64,000 bases of DNA from Hansfordia pulvinata (GCA_006538405.1 BJKQ01000004.1:1612001-1676000); one strand, 5' to 3'. Shown: positions 1-11,120, counted from the first letter of the stretch. The notes: a model not told the origin generated them from the letters alone. Numbers and translations are program-made.

Positions 1-1
1 C

Positions 2-820
2 CTGCTGGGCGTCGCCGGCCGCCGGTCCCGCCGGCCCCGCACCCTCGCCCGCCAGGACCGCGAGGCCCGCGCCGAGGAGCGCAAGAGGGCCGCCGCCCGC
101 GCCAACAACAACTACCACGAGGAGGACGAGGACGAGGACGACGAGGTCCTGCGCCAGCAGCTCCTCGACATTGACGACGACGACGGCGGCAGCAGCAGCA
201 GCAGCAAGAGGACACTCGACGACCAGCGCGCCCGCAACGCCCTCCTCGCGCGCATCGTGTCAGGGTGGCAGTCTCGCCGGGGCGCCGAGGACCTGCGCGT
301 CCGCGCGTCCGCCCTCTCCATCCTCGGCGCCGCCGTCGAGCTGGCCGGCGGGGCCGGCCTGGGCCCCGCCCGCGTCGAGGCCGTCCTCGACCTGGCCCTC
401 GACGTCCTCGAGCTCGAGGACCGCGGGCCCGAGGCCGGCATCCTGCGCCGCGCCGCCGCCATCGCCGTCCTTTCGTTCCTGCGCGCCGTGGACGCCGGCG
501 ACAGCGGCGGCGGCAGCAGAAGCAGCAGCAGCAGCAACCCCCTCGCCCTCTCCGCGCCCGCCCGCGCCCGCATAGCCCGCGTCCTGGCCTACGTCGCGGG
601 GACGGACATCGACGGCCTCGCGCAGCAGCACGCCCGCGACGCCCTCGAGAGCCTCGAGAACCTGCAGATGCTGCAGCTCGCGCCGCGCGGGGCCGGCGGT
701 GCCGGGGGGTTCGGCGGCCTGAGCGTCGTCGGAGCCAACAGGCCCGCGCTGCCTGCGCTGCGCCAGTCGAGCGGATCGGGGTCAACGGCGGTACGCCCCA
801 AGATTGAGGAGATTGAGTAG
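2..820 (+). CDS. rtp1: Rtp1-like nuclear import factor of RNA polymerase II (3' part)
   Basis: This is the C-terminal 272 residues of a longer protein whose start lies outside the window. The frame is open from base 2 to a TAG at 818-820. An acidic, Ser-rich linker (about residues 45-75) precedes a helical block beginning IVSGWQSRRGAEDLRVRAS and a second helical block containing ARVLAYVAGTD and ARDALESLEN. This order matches my memory of the RTP1 C-terminal domains (C1/C2, HEAT-like) of fungal Rtp1/TANGO6, which helps assemble or import RNA polymerase II; no search was run. Poly-Ser tracts encoded by AGC repeats (near 191-210 and 516-536) look like local expansions. The family assignment is fairly confident, but a different HEAT-repeat protein is possible because the larger N-terminal part is missing. 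Confidence 0.65.
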   Translation: MLGVAGRRSRRPRTLARQDREARAEERKRAAARANNNYHEEDEDEDDEVLRQQLLDIDDDDGGSSSSSKRTLDDQRARNALLARIVSGWQSRRGAEDLRVRASALSILGAAVELAGGAGLGPARVEAVLDLALDVLELEDRGPEAGILRRAAAIAVLSFLRAVDAGDSGGGSRSSSSSNPLALSAPARARIARVLAYVAGTDIDGLAQQHARDALESLENLQMLQLAPRGAGGAGGFGGLSVVGANRPALPALRQSSGSGSTAVRPKIEEIE

Positions 821-1067
821 GGAGGCCCAGAAGGGGGCAAGCATTCATGGTGGCGAGAGTGACTATCCCCCCTCACCCCGGCCAGGGAGGCATACATCAT
901 ATCACAACTTATCACTCTCTGAACCTGAACACTAGCATCTACCTAATACCTCGTCCCTGATGGCTTGGTAGTATTTGGTAATATAACTGCAAGATATCAC
1001 AGTGTCTCGTTTATTCATCCTAGGTGGATTCTTATCTCTCTTGTGAACAGTGAAGATGTGTACAATT

Positions 1068-2876
1068 CTAAGCTTGTGCGAACTCTTTGGGCCACAGTAA
1101 TCTCCTTTGCAACAAACAGCGAATCATGGTGGCAAAGACGGCCAGCCAAACAATAATGAGTGAGGCAGCCAGGGTGCAGCCAAAGATTCGCAGACCGCTG
1201 CTCTTGAGGTTGTCGGCCAGAGCCAGCGTAGCAGTCACGAGCGCCGTGTTGGGGAAGACGAAGGACCACCAGGTCATCTGGAAGGGCATACTGTGACCGG
1301 GGCGAACATACTTCCATAGCGAGCCGACAGATACGAGGAAGAACCAGAAGCAGAGCCCCCATAGCCACAACCCAACCATCAGGGACAAGACTTGGAGGAT
1401 GGAGACTGTGTGCTCGCCCCCTTGAAAGCCGGGCGGGATAATATGCGCTGAATGCTGTCCCAGAAGCACTGGTTGAAAAAGATGAGTTGATGCATCCAAT
1501 TGCGTGATGAAAATCGAACATACCTATGCCGTTTACGGTGAAACCAATGAAACCGATAGAAATGAACTGTGAAGTGTAAGTGACTTGCAAGGGAAGGCGG
1601 CCCTCGGAAACTTACCACACCAGGCCTTTGCATGTCGCGCGGCAGCTTCTGTGTCATGAGGCGATAGATGAAGGCTGCACAGATCATGAAACTAATGAGG
1701 AAGCCGGCGCCTTGGATCGCAATGGAGCAGAATGCAATGGAGAGGTAGTTGATCTCGGGGTCACCCGACCGGATGCACGACGCTATCAGATTGGAGCCGA
1801 AAGGAGCGGCCAGCAGCAATGGATATGCCGGGAAGACCCAGACCGGAGTCATCATGTGAACCGGGAAGATCCTTCGGAAGTTGTCAGAGGTGTTGAGCGC
1901 GAGGTGAGACGACGGGCACTTACTGAGTCGACCACAGAATCAGATACATCCCAGCACTTGCAGCCATGCTGGACGCGGCGTACACCCAGTAGAGAGCCTC
2001 CATGGTACGGCGGAGCCACGGGCCACTGAGGGGAATGCCATACTCACACGCGTTGATGAGTATGATACCGCAGCTGAGACGTTAGTTGTTGGGTTCCGGG
2101 GTGATCTGGAAGATACGTACGCGACGACCTATGTTGTGTCAGCGCTGACATTTGAGAACAACACTATGTGAGACTTACCACTGCGGGCACGAAGAGAGAC
2201 TCGACCTGATCGGTGAAGGAGTGGGTGAAGCTCCCAGGCACCATGTGGAACCTCATGGATATCAGGACGACATTCAAGAGGAACAAGCAGAGGTTGAAGA
2301 GCATAAAGCACAAGCCGATGTAGTAGATCCAACTGGCCTGGTACGCCACCCATACTGGATTTCGTATTAGACACGACAGTGTTCTCAAGCGGAGGGGATT
2401 GCTTACTCGAATGGAGGACGTTGGCGATGCCTCCGGTTGCCTGCACTGTTTAGTCACGTGAGACAAAGAAAAAGAATGCATCGAAGCGTACCATGTTCTA
2501 GCGCGAGTGAGGAGTTAGAATTTGGGCTTGAAAAATGGGCGAACGAACCGAGGGTGTGGAATCAAAGGCCACCATGATTAAGTTAAAAGAATTTGGAACT
2601 TACTATCGTGAACCAAGTCCATTGGTAACAGCACACGCGGTCGAGGAGGCCGACCTTCTTGCCCGGGTGGACCTTTCTGACATACGAGACCATGCGTGCG
2701 AGGCCCTCGGGATTGGGGGCCTGCAGAGGCATGGGCCCCATGGCGTCCTTTTCATGGTCGCTCGCGGAGCCACTGGCCGGGGCGAAAGGGGAGCGGGAGC
2801 GGTGGAAGTGGTCATCTCTTGGGGTGACGTAGCCGCTGGTAGGGTCGTCGAGGGCGGAGGTCACGGGACGGGGCAT
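1068..2876 (-). CDS. TDT/SLAC1-family transporter (C4-dicarboxylate/malate or sulfite efflux type)
   Basis: Best model is nine exons, complement(1068..1468, 1524..1566, 1616..1871, 1924..2073, 2121..2128, 2179..2354, 2407..2440, 2492..2497, 2604..2876), 448 residues with the frame kept throughout. Every boundary has a GT donor and an AG acceptor, and several introns contain CTAAC-like branch points. The product is a polytopic membrane protein. WTWFTINMATGGIANV marks the first transmembrane helix, MTPVWVFPAYPLLLA a central one and MTWWSFVFPNTALVTAT the typical C-terminal segment of the voltage-dependent anion channel/TDT family (PF03595), which includes Mae1, Ssu1 and TehA. The substrate cannot be read from sequence. 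Two exons are only 6 and 8 nt long. The acceptor of the last intron is ambiguous (1469 or about 20 nt further in). The soluble N-terminus (about 75 residues) is poorly conserved, so the start is less certain. Confidence 0.85.
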
Positions 2877-3043
2877 CCCGACATGCAGAAATCATCGGGG
2901 GAGCGGGCAAAGAGCTTGGAGACGATGTAGAGCACGACGAGCAGAAGGGGCTCGACGTGGGCGAGGGCGGAGTGGAAGTTGACGAGGGTGGTGAGGAAGA
3001 CGACGAGGTTGATGACAAGGGAGCCGACATTGGAGATGGCCAT
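2861..3043 (-). CDS. Small hydrophobic ORF overlapping the transporter start (possible uORF)
   Basis: A 60-codon ATG-to-TGA frame lies just upstream of the TDT transporter and overlaps its start codon by 16 nt in another frame. Almost every codon ends in C or G, the pattern of true genes in this window, and the product is strongly hydrophobic (VGSLVINLVVFLTTLV, then LLLVVLYIVSKLF) with a Cys-containing tail. I recognise no family. It could be a separate small membrane peptide, an upstream ORF that limits transporter translation, or an artefact of C-rich DNA. Confidence 0.3.
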   Translation of the reverse strand: MAISNVGSLVINLVVFLTTLVNFHSALAHVEPLLLVVLYIVSKLFARSPDDFCMSGCPVP

Positions 3044-5069
3044 GGCGGGCGACGGGTGAAACGAAGTCGAGGCGCCAGCTGATCGATCCTCTGGTGGTCG
3101 GTCGTCTGCCGGCTCGCGGCTCTCTGCTACTCGTACGAGTACTGCTGCCCGGCCCAACTAGACCCAGGCGGTGCCAAAGTCGAGCTAATTAACGGCGGCT
3201 TATTGTCCGGTAGGGGGCCTGCGGGCGTCCTTGTGGGGAAGCTGGAGGGGTCGGGCGGTCGCTTTCTGGCTACGACGAGTCAGTAGCAGGGGGGTGCAAA
3301 TGGGACCTCGATGGGCCACGACGGCGCTTTCTCCCGCAGCCGGGTAGCGAGTTATTACCTGGTATCGTTAGCGGGCAGAGCAGCGGCAGTCGGCAGTCGG
3401 GAGGGGCACGGAGCTGGGTCGGAGCTGGATCGGAGCACGGGACCGACAGGACAGGAGGTATGTAGTATTGAGCAAAGAAGTTGGATTGAAGTCAGCCAAG
3501 GAATGGATGGCTGAGAGACGGGTGGAAGACAACCTAAGTGGAAGGCTGCTGCAAGCCACATTAGGTACGCGTACGGAGCAGCAACTTGAACTCTCGGGAG
3601 TGGCTGCTTCATTGCCGGCGAGCAAACCGGCAGGCCGGGGTTTAGATGCACTCTGACGTCGTTTCAGTCAGTACCTTAGGTACGTAAAGTGCTCGTATCT
3701 CTCTCCCAAGAGTATCCGCTACCCCGGCGAAGCAGGGCCGTTGGGCGATGCGGGATGTACCCAGCTACGTGCTCATTTTCGCCTCGAGTCACTGAACCTG
3801 GAAGGAAACGGGTACTCGTACCTTCCATTAGGTAAGGCAGAGAAAAGATGTGCCATGATTGGCCCACTGAGCATCCGTATAGCCGTGTGCGTACTTACCT
3901 TGCCAGATCTTGCGAGCTTGTCCAGAGAAGAGGGACTGCGAATAAGAAGAGGTTGATTCTGTAACTTGGTGGATCGTGTATTATTACGTTCAAGACGGTA
4001 TTCTGACAGTCTGTCAATGCGCCGAGTACGAGTATACCTACGGTAATGGGACTGGACTCATGTAGATGGAAGGTACCTACCTCTTCATGCATGAGGGAGG
4101 TATGGACAACTAGCAGGTTGGTCTCGAGGTCTACTCCGTGCAATGGTAGGGCTCTTCTCTACATGTACGAATGAATGACAGGAATTGAAGTGATGAACCG
4201 GATCATTAGGAGCCACTTGTAGTACGTAGAATGTGCCTCCCTGACACGCTGAACGTCCACTGCAGCAGCCAAGAAGCGGCACCTTGGTTGGCAGCCAGCC
4301 CCGGCCTCCACTCGCTCGACTCGCCTTGGTTGACTGTTGCTTGCATTGGATACGAGTACATGGATGCATGTACCTTCGAGACTTCCGGCGTGTACGAGTA
4401 CCTCACTGGACGGACGCATACTCGTGAGACGGGAGACAGGCACTGAACCTACCCGACTGGACTGACGCATGGCCTTTGTCGCGACTGCACCCGCCATCCC
4501 TCGTCTCCTCCTACTTACTCGCCCGTACTGGCCGACGATACCACCCACGCTGGCTTCTCCAACATCCAACCTCGCCTCACGGCTCGCTTCATATCACGAC
4601 ACCTCCCATCCTGATCCCGCACACCTCCAACAGCTCCCTCGCTCTTCAATGCCGCCGCCCCTACGAGTCCACGACACGCTCCTGCGCTGCCCCTCTGCCT
4701 CTTCTCGTCGGTCTATCCGAGCAGGCCCCTTGGCAACCTAATACAATACCTATCCATCTTGCTGCCGCCACTGCGTCATCTGCATCTGCTCGCCCGCATC
4801 CGCCTCGAGGTCCTCCAGGCGGTCTTCATCCCAGCGCCTCCGTCGACCTCGCTGCATTTCCGAACCCTGCCCCTTCCTTCCCCTTTCCCTGTCCCATCCG
4901 GCCACCCCCGTCATGCTACTTCGACCTCGACCTCCGAGACAATGGTCTCTAACAGACACGTACGGTACGTCACGTTCTATCAGCCTCGTCCCGTCCCATC
5001 CCGTCCCGTTCCACTTGTGTTGACGCAACTGACCGCGTCCGCACCCAGGCTTCATCGCCTCCTTCTGCC
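3044..5069. other. Divergent intergenic region
   Basis: About 1.9-2.0 kb between divergent transcription units. No convincing coding exon is seen in 3044-4900. It carries TACGAGTA/TACTCGTA at about 3133, 3814, 4025, 4349 and 4394, and GGTACCT near 4072. From about 4490 to 4940 the plus strand is strongly C/T-rich, as is usual in the promoter and 5' leader of ascomycete genes. A candidate first coding exon of the downstream phosphatase (4942-4959) lies at its end. Confidence 0.6.
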
Positions 5070-6932
5070 ATGCCCATGCCCGCAAGGGTCTTCCTAGATC
5101 CCCCTGGCGCCTGCTTCCCGGCGTCATCTTTGGTCTCTTTCATCGGCCAAGGCCGGCAATGCGCGCGCCTCTCACAACAAGCCGATCCCGTCCGACTCGG
5201 CACTGGTCCCGCAGTCGTCTGCACATGCAGTCCGGCGTGGCTTTCACAACTATTTCGTCACGCATCTTCCCTCCTCGTCGCTTCACCCCGACTCGAGCTC
5301 CCGCCCCGGCCTACATCACCGCCTTCCTCGCGCTGCCGCTGCCCCCCATGTCGCCGACCCCAGGGGCGTTCCTGCTGCCTCCCCGCCGCATTTGCCCCCG
5401 AACCGGGATCTGACTGTTGTGCGCATCCCCTGAAGAGCGCCAAACACCACTATGGCGCGACCACCTCTCGCGGATCGCGCCCATACAATGAGGACACCTT
5501 CCAAGCTGGTACTATAGACATGCCTGCCTTCGCCAAGCGAGCCCCGATCAGCCTTGTTCGCAGCGACCTGAAGAAGAGCGGCGAGGGCACGTCCGCCGAC
5601 AGTGCATTTGGCGACCCTCAAGTCTTCTACTTCTCGGTATTCGATGGACACGGTGGTACCCAGTGCAGCGACTTCCTGCGCGACGAGCTTCACGGGTATG
5701 TGGAGGAGGCCGCCGATGAGTTCGAGCTGAAAAGTAGCTTGAAGAAATCCAACAAGCGACCGCAGAAAGGCGTCAATGGCGCAGGTACTATATCCGCCTC
5801 CAAGAATCCGAGTGGAGACGTCGCTCAAAAGCTCGACAAGTTAGACATCAAAGGCTCTCTTCAGGCCCAAGCCGAGGTGCCTGTACCCGTGACGGACAGC
5901 CACGGTGCACCGGGAGCTCCGGATGCTGAGGTTAAGTCTGCCGACGCTGATCCCCAGGCGGCAGCCCCAGCCAAGGACACAACGCCCAAAGCTCTGGCGC
6001 TGCAGAAGGAACTCGCCGAAGAATTCAAGAGTCTGGTAGGCGGATACTTCAGACGATTTAACTCGCCCTACTTCGGCCTGCGCGACGCTCCAGAGGGGCC
6101 GACTACCCCTGTCACGATCGAGTCGGTGCTGACGTACGCGTTTCTACGGGCGGACCTGGACTTTGTGTCGGCGCAGGCCCGCAAGCCAGACCCCGATGAC
6201 CCCTACGTATCCGAAGTGCCGCTCAACCACGATGAGGTGCTGGGCAAGCCGCATCACATGCCACCTTCGGGACACTATATAGGTGGCCGCACACGGTTCA
6301 AGGGCGGGTCTACGGCTTCAGTGGCACTGATCTCAACGCCAACACCCGCGCCTTTCTGGCATCCAGCTGCCTCGTCGACTCTGATGGTTGGTCATGTCGG
6401 TGACACGCGCGTACTGCTGTGCGAGACAGCCACAGGGGCCGCCAAGCCGTTGACCACAGACCACCACCCATCTTCGCCGTCCGAATCGCACCGCCTGCGT
6501 CGATTTGCAGCGTCTTTTGTGGCCGATTCCTTCGGAGAAGAGCGCATCCAGGGCCTGGCCAATAGCCGTGCGTTCGGCGACATGCAATCCAAGCGTCTTG
6601 GCGTGTCCGCTGAACCTGAGATCACTCGCGTGGACTTGGGTCCTGCCGAGTACAGCTTCCTGGTGCTCATGTCGGACGGGGTCTCGGGCACCGTCACTGA
6701 CCAAGAGATTGTTGATGTCGTCAAGGAGGCTCGGGATCCAGACCAGGCCTCGCGTGATGTCGTGTCCTTCGCCACCGAGGTGAGCAGTTCTGGCGATAAC
6801 GCCACCTGCCTCGTCGTTCGCCTCGGCGGCTGGGAGCGCCGCAGCGAGGGCGGGCTTGGATCTCTCGGCACCAAGGAGATACGCGATTTCCGCCGCAATG
6901 AGGCAAACGATCCCCGAAGGGGCAGGAGGTGA
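5070..6932 (+). CDS. ptc6: PP2C-family Ser/Thr phosphatase, Ptc6-like; 5' half frame-disrupted
   Basis: From about 5430 to the TGA at 6930-6932 the frame encodes a complete PP2C (PPM) catalytic domain: TTSRGSRPYNED, the metal-binding VFDGHGG (about 5638-5658), GGRTRFKGGSTAS, VGHVGDTRVL, ANSRAFGD, LMSDGVSGTV and SSGDNATC. A low-complexity insert of about 110 residues follows the first metal motif. The family is Mg/Mn-dependent; yeast Ptc6 is mitochondrial and linked to mitophagy. This frame is open from ATG 5070, but its first ~120 residues do not look like protein. The neighbouring frame (codon starts at 5098, 5101, ...) does: SRRHLWSLSSAKAGNARA, HNYFVTHLPSSSLHP and PPNRDLTVVRIP. It joins the catalytic frame if one C is added to the run at 5427-5430. 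A likely true model is exon 4942-4959, an intron to 5097 (acceptor TTCCTAG), then 5098 onward with the missing base restored. Confidence 0.85.
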   Translation: MPMPARVFLDPPGACFPASSLVSFIGQGRQCARLSQQADPVRLGTGPAVVCTCSPAWLSQLFRHASSLLVASPRLELPPRPTSPPSSRCRCPPCRRPQGRSCCLPAAFAPEPGSDCCAHPLKSAKHHYGATTSRGSRPYNEDTFQAGTIDMPAFAKRAPISLVRSDLKKSGEGTSADSAFGDPQVFYFSVFDGHGGTQCSDFLRDELHGYVEEAADEFELKSSLKKSNKRPQKGVNGAGTISASKNPSGDVAQKLDKLDIKGSLQAQAEVPVPVTDSHGAPGAPDAEVKSADADPQAAAPAKDTTPKALALQKELAEEFKSLVGGYFRRFNSPYFGLRDAPEGPTTPVTIESVLTYAFLRADLDFVSAQARKPDPDDPYVSEVPLNHDEVLGKPHHMPPSGHYIGGRTRFKGGSTASVALISTPTPAPFWHPAASSTLMVGHVGDTRVLLCETATGAAKPLTTDHHPSSPSESHRLRRFAASFVADSFGEERIQGLANSRAFGDMQSKRLGVSAEPEITRVDLGPAEYSFLVLMSDGVSGTVTDQEIVDVVKEARDPDQASRDVVSFATEVSSSGDNATCLVVRLGGWERRSEGGLGSLGTKEIRDFRRNEANDPRRGRR

Positions 6933-7549
6933 TGTTGACAACAAACTTGACTCATTTCCAGCGTTTTTAGCGTCGTCTTGCCCAAAACAGACTTCCCGGC
7001 TCGGTCCAAAAAAGAAACACCAACGTAAATACTATGCGATCTTGATACCCTTTGTTTTCATGTAGACCAAGCATATACAGCTACATCCAGATTTATCCGA
7101 TGAAGACTCGCTTTCTGTATATCAAACCTGATTCACGGTGAAAGTCCCATTTGATGATAGCGTCGCTTAAGCAACTTGGTTACATGCATCTCCAATACTG
7201 AGTGTGACTCCGAGGCCTGTCACTGAATGCCTGGGTATTACAAGTCGCCGAGGCAGAGGCTGGCGGGGTGGCAGGAACGAACCCTCGGTTTGTGCCGCCG
7301 TCCTGTGCGCATCGAATGGCAACCAATAGTATGGGATCGATTGATGAGGCGGAACACGCGTCTACGTATTTTACAGAGTACAAATCCAAGACAGTCACTG
7401 ATAGCAGAATCGGGATCGAAGTCCTTTGTTTCACATCCTGCATGCAGACGATGCTTCTATTATTAAACGCTCCCTCTCGTCTAAAGGGAAGGGCCTAGAA
7501 AAGGGGGGTCGGGGGGGTTGCGGGCTCATTCCGAGGCTGGAGCCGTGCG
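6933..7549. other. Convergent intergenic region
   Basis: About 617 nt between the 3' ends of the phosphatase and the J-protein gene. I see no gene or RNA here; it should hold both 3' UTRs and polyadenylation signals. Confidence 0.6.
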
Positions 7550-8776
7550 CTACCGGCCGACGCCGAGCTTGTCGAGACGCTGACAGCTGACCATCTGGAA
7601 CTCTTTGGCGACGCGCAGCTTGTCCTGGTCGGCGAAGAGCCAGCCCTGGGCATCGTCGACGAGGCGCTGCTTGGTGGAGAGCTCGGCGTCGCAATGGCGG
7701 CGCATGCGCCGCAGGAATATCGAGTCGGCCTCGCGGTCGCGCTGGCGCAGCTCGTGGTCCTTCAGCCCTTCAAAGTCGGCCGGGTCGACGAAGTAGTTGA
7801 CGCGCAGCTTGGCTGTCGTGCGTTGCTGCGTCAGCTTGGGAGGCTGGGCCTCGTCAAAGGCCAGGCCGTTGGGGAAGCTGGCGGCGGGGTTGGAGCTGCC
7901 GTCGCCGCCGAGCCCTGAGAGCAGGGACGTCAATAGAGGGAAGAGGAACAGGAAGATGATGGCAGCAGGCCCACCAGCGTGTCCCAGCCCGTAGCCTGAC
8001 GCTGCGGGCCATCGGCGGCGGCGCGCGGCCTCCGCCGGGGCGCGCCGCCACCCATCTGATGTACGCGGAAGCCGCGCTGGCCACCGAGGTTGAAAACGAA
8101 TTGAGGACCTGTGTCGAATCCTGTCGTGGTTAGCCAAGAGCCCTTTTCATGTCTGTTTCATGCATGTCTGTCTGCTTATGTTGGACTTGCGGACGGCATG
8201 CGATTCGAACTTACCACCAAAACCGCCGCCGCCACCACCGAAGGGTCCACCGCCAAAGCCTCCGCCGAAGAAGCGCTGGAACATCTCCTCAGGGGTCATC
8301 TCGTCCTCCCACATGCCTCCGCCGCCGCCGCCGAAGCCAGGCGGTGCGCCTCTGGCGCCGCCGAACCCGCCACCACCAGCGAAGGGGTTGTTCTGGGCGC
8401 GAGCACTCTCGAAGCGCGAGTCGGGGTCGGTGCCGAAGCGGTCGTACTTTTCGCGCTTCTCCTTGTCTCCGAGTACGCCAAAGGCGCGGGACACCATCTT
8501 GAAGGCCTCGTCGGCGTGTTCGTGGCCGTTCTTGTCGGGGTGGGTCAGGAGCGACTGTTTGCGGTAGGCCTTCTTGATCTCGCCGTCGCTGCAGGTGGAG
8601 CGGACGGACTCGATGTCGAGGATCTCGTAGAAGGCGGTGGCCTGGCAGCGGCGGATGCGCAGGACGGCGGCCTTTTGTTCGGGGGTGAAGGAACGGCCCT
8701 GGTTTCCCTGGTTGTGGTTTCTATTGCGGGCGCCATCGCCAGCAGCATCCGCGCCAGACGCGGTTGCGCCGGGCAT
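7550..8776 (-). CDS. hlj1: ER membrane J-protein (Hlj1/DNAJB12 type, J domain plus DUF1977), one frame break
   Basis: Two exons, complement(7550..8120, 8215..8776), with a GTAAGT donor, GCTAAC branch point and CAG acceptor. Residues 48-115 form a J domain with the Hsp70-activating THPDK (HPD at 79-81). A long Gly/Phe-rich segment follows (about 130-188), then GPQFVFNLGGQRGFRVHQMGGG, a single transmembrane helix (IIFLFLFPLLTSLL) and a DUF1977-type tail ending in SCQRLDKLGV. Family members sit in the ER membrane with the J domain in the cytosol and feed Hsp70 during ER-associated degradation. The frame breaks in exon 2 at about 7955-7965, just before the transmembrane helix. The joined exons total 3n+2 nt, so one base is missing; restoring it gives about 377 residues. 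Confidence 0.88.
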
Positions 8777-10425
8777 GATGGCTGGATCGAAGCACGGGAC
8801 CTAAAGGAGGGGGTGGGAAAGGGCCAAACGCGGGCGATTCGGGGTCAGCTCGGAGTGAGTGAAAAGCGCCGGTCCTGATCTTGATTGTGTGTTTTCCCCA
8901 AGTACGGTCTGGCCTGTGTAAGGCGGCGCGGAAATGTGTGTATCGGTGCAGGGGTGTTCTTCTGTGCGCGTGTCTGGTGGTTGTCGTCGTCGTGAGGTAT
9001 GTGTGCAGTGTCAGAATGCAGTGCCCTGGACGCGATGCGGTGGTCAAGCAGAGGCAATGGACACGCGACAGGAGGGACGCGGGCCAGCGACAGCAGAGCA
9101 GGAGCAGACAGCAACAACGCAAGGGATGATGGCGAAGGAATTCGAGAGGGGGAAGCGCTGGGTTGATGATGGTTCGGTGGGTGAGGGAGATGAGAACAAC
9201 GCCCAAGGTCAAGTCCACGACCGTGTGTCCTCGTAGCCTCAGCAGCCTCGTAGGTACGGTACTTTGCCTGGAGTCCAATGATAGACGAACCCGCGCCTTC
9301 CCACACGTCGGACGCAGGGTCTCCAGCTACCAACGAGTCGGCCCAAATCGGCTGGTACGAGAATATGGCGTGCGAGATACCTCCAACCGTGCCCATTACG
9401 TGGTGCTCTACAATGTATCTCAGTACATCCACCCGGAGCAATAAGGCCCATCTGGCTTCAGAACCACAAAGACTCCAAGGGACCTTTCCTACTGCCCCAC
9501 CTTTCCGCTGGCCCAAGAGTCCACAGCATCAAAAACATGCGCAGTCGAGGCCCGGAAGCAGATTTCATCGAGCAATGGAGTCAAGGTGTTCTCGAGTCTC
9601 CTGGTCAATTCGCTCGACCCTACCATGGACCGACTGTCAGGTTACAAGGGCAGCACACGAAGCACTAGAGAAGTCATGTTGGAAATCCTCCAGCACTTAG
9701 CAATCACGCCGAACGATCCAGCGTGAACGAAGATCAAGCCACCGGAAGAGTCGAGGGTCTGGATCGAAGCTCTTTATCATGTCTGTATTTCCAGGCCCCC
9801 GAAAAGATGTCGCAGACCGGCTGCCAGTCTGTCAAGACCAACCTGTCTTCCACCGACCAGTCTCATTCTTGACTAGGGATTTCCGGAATTCCCTTACAGA
9901 AACATGATATCAAAATCAAGCTATGGCCAATCTTGACTACCAGACTCCCGTCGCTTTGTCTTCGGGCAAGAACTTGCAGAGAGCCCGAAAGCCAGAAAAG
10001 AGGTCATCGAAACTCGAGGCCAGGGCTTCGGACCCGGACGTGCGTCTAACCCAATCGGGAAAGAAGAGCTACATTCGAGCTAATCAGACGCGAGAAAGGG
10101 CCCGCTCTCATCAGGGCGCTGGTGAATGCCATGACGATATCGCGCCCACCACGTCACGTCCCCGGCGCACCTCGACCTTTTTTTTTCCCCTCGGTCGTCA
10201 ACCTCAGCTCCCCTTTTTGTCAAGCAGCCTCACGGCACGCCCCCAGGCCCCGCCTCGCTTCACCCAGTCTACGCCCTCACAAAAGCCTCGGCGATCCAAA
10301 CTTTCGTCGCTACTACCCGAATTGGAAGACAGTCCCGAGCCAGGCGCGCACGAGCGCCGACGATAGTCGCGAGAACGCAACTTCTACCGCCCACACAGGC
10401 ATCATCAGCACACCCCACGACCGCC
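8777..10425. other. Divergent intergenic region
   Basis: About 1.65 kb between the divergent J-protein and Aim19-like genes. The open frames on both strands are short, overlap and lack domains or consistent splice sites, so I call no gene. A run of nine T's lies near 10180-10188 within the C/T-rich leader of the downstream gene. Confidence 0.55.
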
Positions 10426-11120
10426 ATGGCCGACATCCCCCAGCCCCCCAAGTCGGTCACTTCGCGCCTCGAGGCGTGGGGAAGTAAGCCTCTGCCCCCT
10501 CCCGCTACTCCCATTCCTTTACCTCACCACCCTTCCCCCTTCTCCTCAACCCCCCGCGACCTCGCGACCAAGTTCAATGGAGGAACCCCATGACTAACGA
10601 AGCCACCGAGGCAGACTCCTCCCTCTCCCCGACCCTGCTCGCGACCCTCGTCACCTCCCTGCACTTCCGCCCGCTGCAGTGGCGCCCCATGCTCTTCGTG
10701 CCCCTGCTGCTCTTCAGCAGCTACGCCAACCTCCAGGGGTTCAAGAAGGACAGCGCGGGCCTGACGGCGGCCGCCGGCGGCGCCTACGCCCTGCTCGCCT
10801 CCCGCCGGCCCCGCCACAGGAACTTCCCCGCGGGGGCCGCCTGGTGGCGCCGCTTCGCCTCGGCCCGCGGCGCCGTCCGCGCCGTCGCCATGGGCCTGGG
10901 CGCCGCCAACGCCGTCGCCGCCGGGTGGGTCTACGCCACGGCCGACCGCGAGGCCGAGCGCCGCGCCCGCGCCGAGAACCCGCGCTGGGGGCGGGGAAGT
11001 GAGGGTGGGAAAAGGGCGGAGGGGGGAAAGGAAAGTACAGGAAAAGATACAGTGTCTGTGAGGACGGGGAAAAGAGGGCATCGAGAAAAATGCGTCACCG
11101 TTCGCGTGGTCTTGAGGTAA
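10426..11120 (+). CDS. aim19: Aim19-like mitochondrial membrane protein
   Basis: Two exons, 10426..10483 and 10615..11120, give 187 residues. Exon 1 (MADIPQPPKSVTSRLEAWG) ends at GTAAGC. The intron has a GACTAAC branch point and a GCAG acceptor, so the ATG at 10590 lies inside the intron and is not the start. Exon 2 carries LHFRPLQWRPMLFVPLLLFS, SYANLQGFKKDSAGLTAA and a second hydrophobic block ending in GWVYATADREAE, the layout I associate with Aim19 (PF10315), a small membrane protein named from a yeast mitochondrial-inheritance screen; its molecular role is not established. The last 35 or so residues after AENPRWG are basic, low-complexity and unlike the family. A 3' intron (GTGAGG near 10998) or an earlier end is possible. 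Confidence 0.7.

Noticed and set aside
10590..10614. ATG at 10590 as start of the Aim19-like gene
   Set aside because: It overlaps the GACTAAC branch point of a well-formed intron; the upstream exon from 10426 supplies the conserved RLEAWG start.
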